From Oscillospiraceae bacterium (GTDB taxonomy: Bacteria > Bacillota > Clostridia > Oscillospirales > Ruminococcaceae), in NCBI GenBank assembly GCA_017438745.1, contig JAFRUS010000088.1, forward strand, positions 62,001 through 126,000: 64,000 nt of DNA, read 5' to 3'. Under the pieces are notes generated by a model. The model ran no database searches, was not told the origin of the DNA, and was given only the letters and a program-made list of their open reading frames with translations. The position numbers were made by a program, and so were the translations under genes. This document shows, piece after piece, positions 62,874 to 64,000 of this stretch; positions within the stretch are counted from its first letter, which is position 1; every line of letters begins with the position of its first letter.

Positions 62874-64000
62874 TTATAAACGAGCAACGCCTGTGTCTCT
62901 TGCTGCCTGAGCAACAGCCTTTGCTACTGCCTGAGCAACAGTCTTGTCGAGTGCACTTGGGATGATGTAATCAGCGCTGAGCTTGTCGTCAGTTACGAAT
63001 GAAGCGATAGCCTTTGCAGCTGCGATCTTCATTGCATCGTTGATATCACTTGCGCGAACATCAAGAGCACCTCTGAAAATACCAGGGAATGCGAGAACAT
63101 TGTTGATCTGGTTCGGGAAGTCACTTCTTCCTGTACCAACAACAGCAGCGCCTGCAGCCTTAGCTTCATCAGGCATGATTTCAGGAGTCGGGTTAGCCAT
63201 CGGGAAGATGATAGGATCCTTAGCCATTGACTTTACCATTTCAGGAGTTACACATCCCGGAGCAGATACACCGATGAATACGTCAGCGCCCTTGATAACA
63301 TCTTCAAGGCTGCCCTTTCTCATCTGCTGGTTTGTGATCTCTGCCATTTCGTCCTTTACAGGATTCATACCTTCAGGTCTGCCCTTGTAGATAGCACCGT
63401 GTCTGTCGCAGAGAACAACGTCTTTAAGACCCATGGAAATAAGGAGCTTGATAATAGCGATACCAGCAGCACCTGCACCGCTTGTTACAACTCTGATCTC
63501 GTCGATTTTCTTGCCTACGACTTTGAGAGCGTTGAGCATAGCAGCGAGAGTAACAACGGCTGTACCGTGCTGGTCATCGTGGAATATCGGGATATCACAG
63601 CATGCCTTGAGCTGCTTTTCGATTTCAAAACATCTCGGAGCGGAAATATCTTCGAGATTTACACCGCCGAATGATCCGGCGAGGAGCTTTACTGTGTTTA
63701 CAATGTCGCTTACTTCCTTTGAACGTACACAAAGTGGAATTGCGTCAACGTCGCCGAATGCCTTGAACAGAGCACATTTGCCTTCCATAACAGGCATACC
63801 AGCCTCAGGACCGATATCGCCGAGACCGAGAACTGCAGTACCGTCTGTAACAACAGCAACGAGGTTTGAACGTCTTGTGAGTTCATAGCTCTTGTTTACA
63901 TCCTTCTGTATTTCAAGACAAGGTTCAGCAACACCAGGAGTGTAAGCCAGTGAAAGATCGTCTCTTGTTTCAAGCGGAGCACGGCAGATAACTTCGATCT
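62874..64000 (-). CDS. NAD-dependent malic enzyme, 5' end outside the window
   Basis: Decarboxylates malate to pyruvate with NAD(P). The frame is open to the window edge; 375 residues are visible. LAYTPGVAEPCLEI, VVTDGTAVLGLGDIGPEAGMPVMEGK, FHDDQHGTAVV and SGAGAAGIAI (dinucleotide fold) are typical. The C-terminus MANPTPEIMP, PNQINNVLAFPGIFRGALD and ASFVTD is complete. The start codon lies beyond base 64000. Confidence 0.95.
   Translation of the reverse strand, partial: IEVICRAPLETRDDLSLAYTPGVAEPCLEIQKDVNKSYELTRRSNLVAVVTDGTAVLGLGDIGPEAGMPVMEGKCALFKAFGDVDAIPLCVRSKEVSDIVNTVKLLAGSFGGVNLEDISAPRCFEIEKQLKACCDIPIFHDDQHGTAVVTLAAMLNALKVVGKKIDEIRVVTSGAGAAGIAIIKLLISMGLKDVVLCDRHGAIYKGRPEGMNPVKDEMAEITNQQMRKGSLEDVIKGADVFIGVSAPGCVTPEMVKSMAKDPIIFPMANPTPEIMPDEAKAAGAAVVGTGRSDFPNQINNVLAFPGIFRGALDVRASDINDAMKIAAAKAIASFVTDDKLSADYIIPSALDKTVAQAVAKAVAQAARDTGVARL

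Noticed and set aside
1-64000. CRISPR arrays, rRNA or tRNA genes, transposases, phage genes
   Set aside because: Nothing with the needed repeat spacing, cloverleaf or protein motifs was seen. The palindromic repeats described are too few and too irregularly spaced for a CRISPR.

Overview
The window looks like chromosome of a low-to-mid GC anaerobic Firmicute of the Ruminococcus type (Oscillospiraceae). The evidence is the Gram-positive gene order pyrH-frr-uppS-cdsA-dxr-rseP-ispG-polC, a PolC-type replicase, a T-box leader, a V-type ATPase operon, a GH5 glycoside hydrolase, a dockerin-like repeat on a secreted C39-family protein and a DUF5702-like secreted protein. The genus is an inference from gene content. 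I saw no rRNA, tRNA, CRISPR array, transposase or prophage.

Layout. 1-3000 (minus strand): the 5' part of a membrane GGDEF/EAL protein with a possible overlapping 37-codon upstream ORF, then a secreted cyclophilin lipoprotein. 3168-14013: a long plus-strand housekeeping operon for nucleotide, ribosome-recycling, cell-wall lipid, phospholipid and MEP-isoprenoid functions, a site-2 protease and PolC. 14200-20197: a SpoVB/MurJ-like flippase, a possible small transcript, a GNAT acetyltransferase, a UvrD/PcrA helicase and an unrecognised protein. 20300-24126: a zinc-uptake operon (Fur-family regulator, ZnuA, ZnuC, ZnuB and a lipoprotein) behind a promoter flanked by Fur-type operators. 24144-26834: a T-box leader in front of an XRE-cupin-acyl-CoA ligase fusion, the most interesting regulatory arrangement here. 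27113-30672: two overlapping EAL-domain genes. 30984-43343: an ACT/UPF0210 pair, nine V-ATPase genes and an ABC-F gene. 43520-53014: a flavoprotein preceded by a folded RNA, a cytoplasmic GH5 enzyme, a divergent pair of C39-like proteins (one with Cys replaced by Ser) and a large secreted DUF5702-like protein.

53184-62786 is an accessory block: GNATs, a SUKH/SMI1 protein, a membrane zinc ribbon, a GNAT-cytidine deaminase fusion, a SUFU-TerD fusion, a solute-binding protein next to a dCACHE-GGDEF cyclase, a TerY-like VWA protein and a protein with a half macro domain. Four copies of a palindromic two-hairpin repeat, plus one isolated related hairpin, lie between these genes. The block resembles a collection of immunity and Ter-type stress genes. 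The window ends in a malic enzyme gene cut by the edge.

Regulatory themes: many promoters share TTGAC(A/T)-17-TATAAT, several with an extended TGC before the -10. Strong terminators separate the units. A second, GC-rich double-hairpin repeat occurs in four intergenic sites between 2.9 and 36.2 kb. Four proteins carry c-di-GMP domains: one clear cyclase, two clear EAL proteins and one edge-truncated GGDEF/EAL protein.
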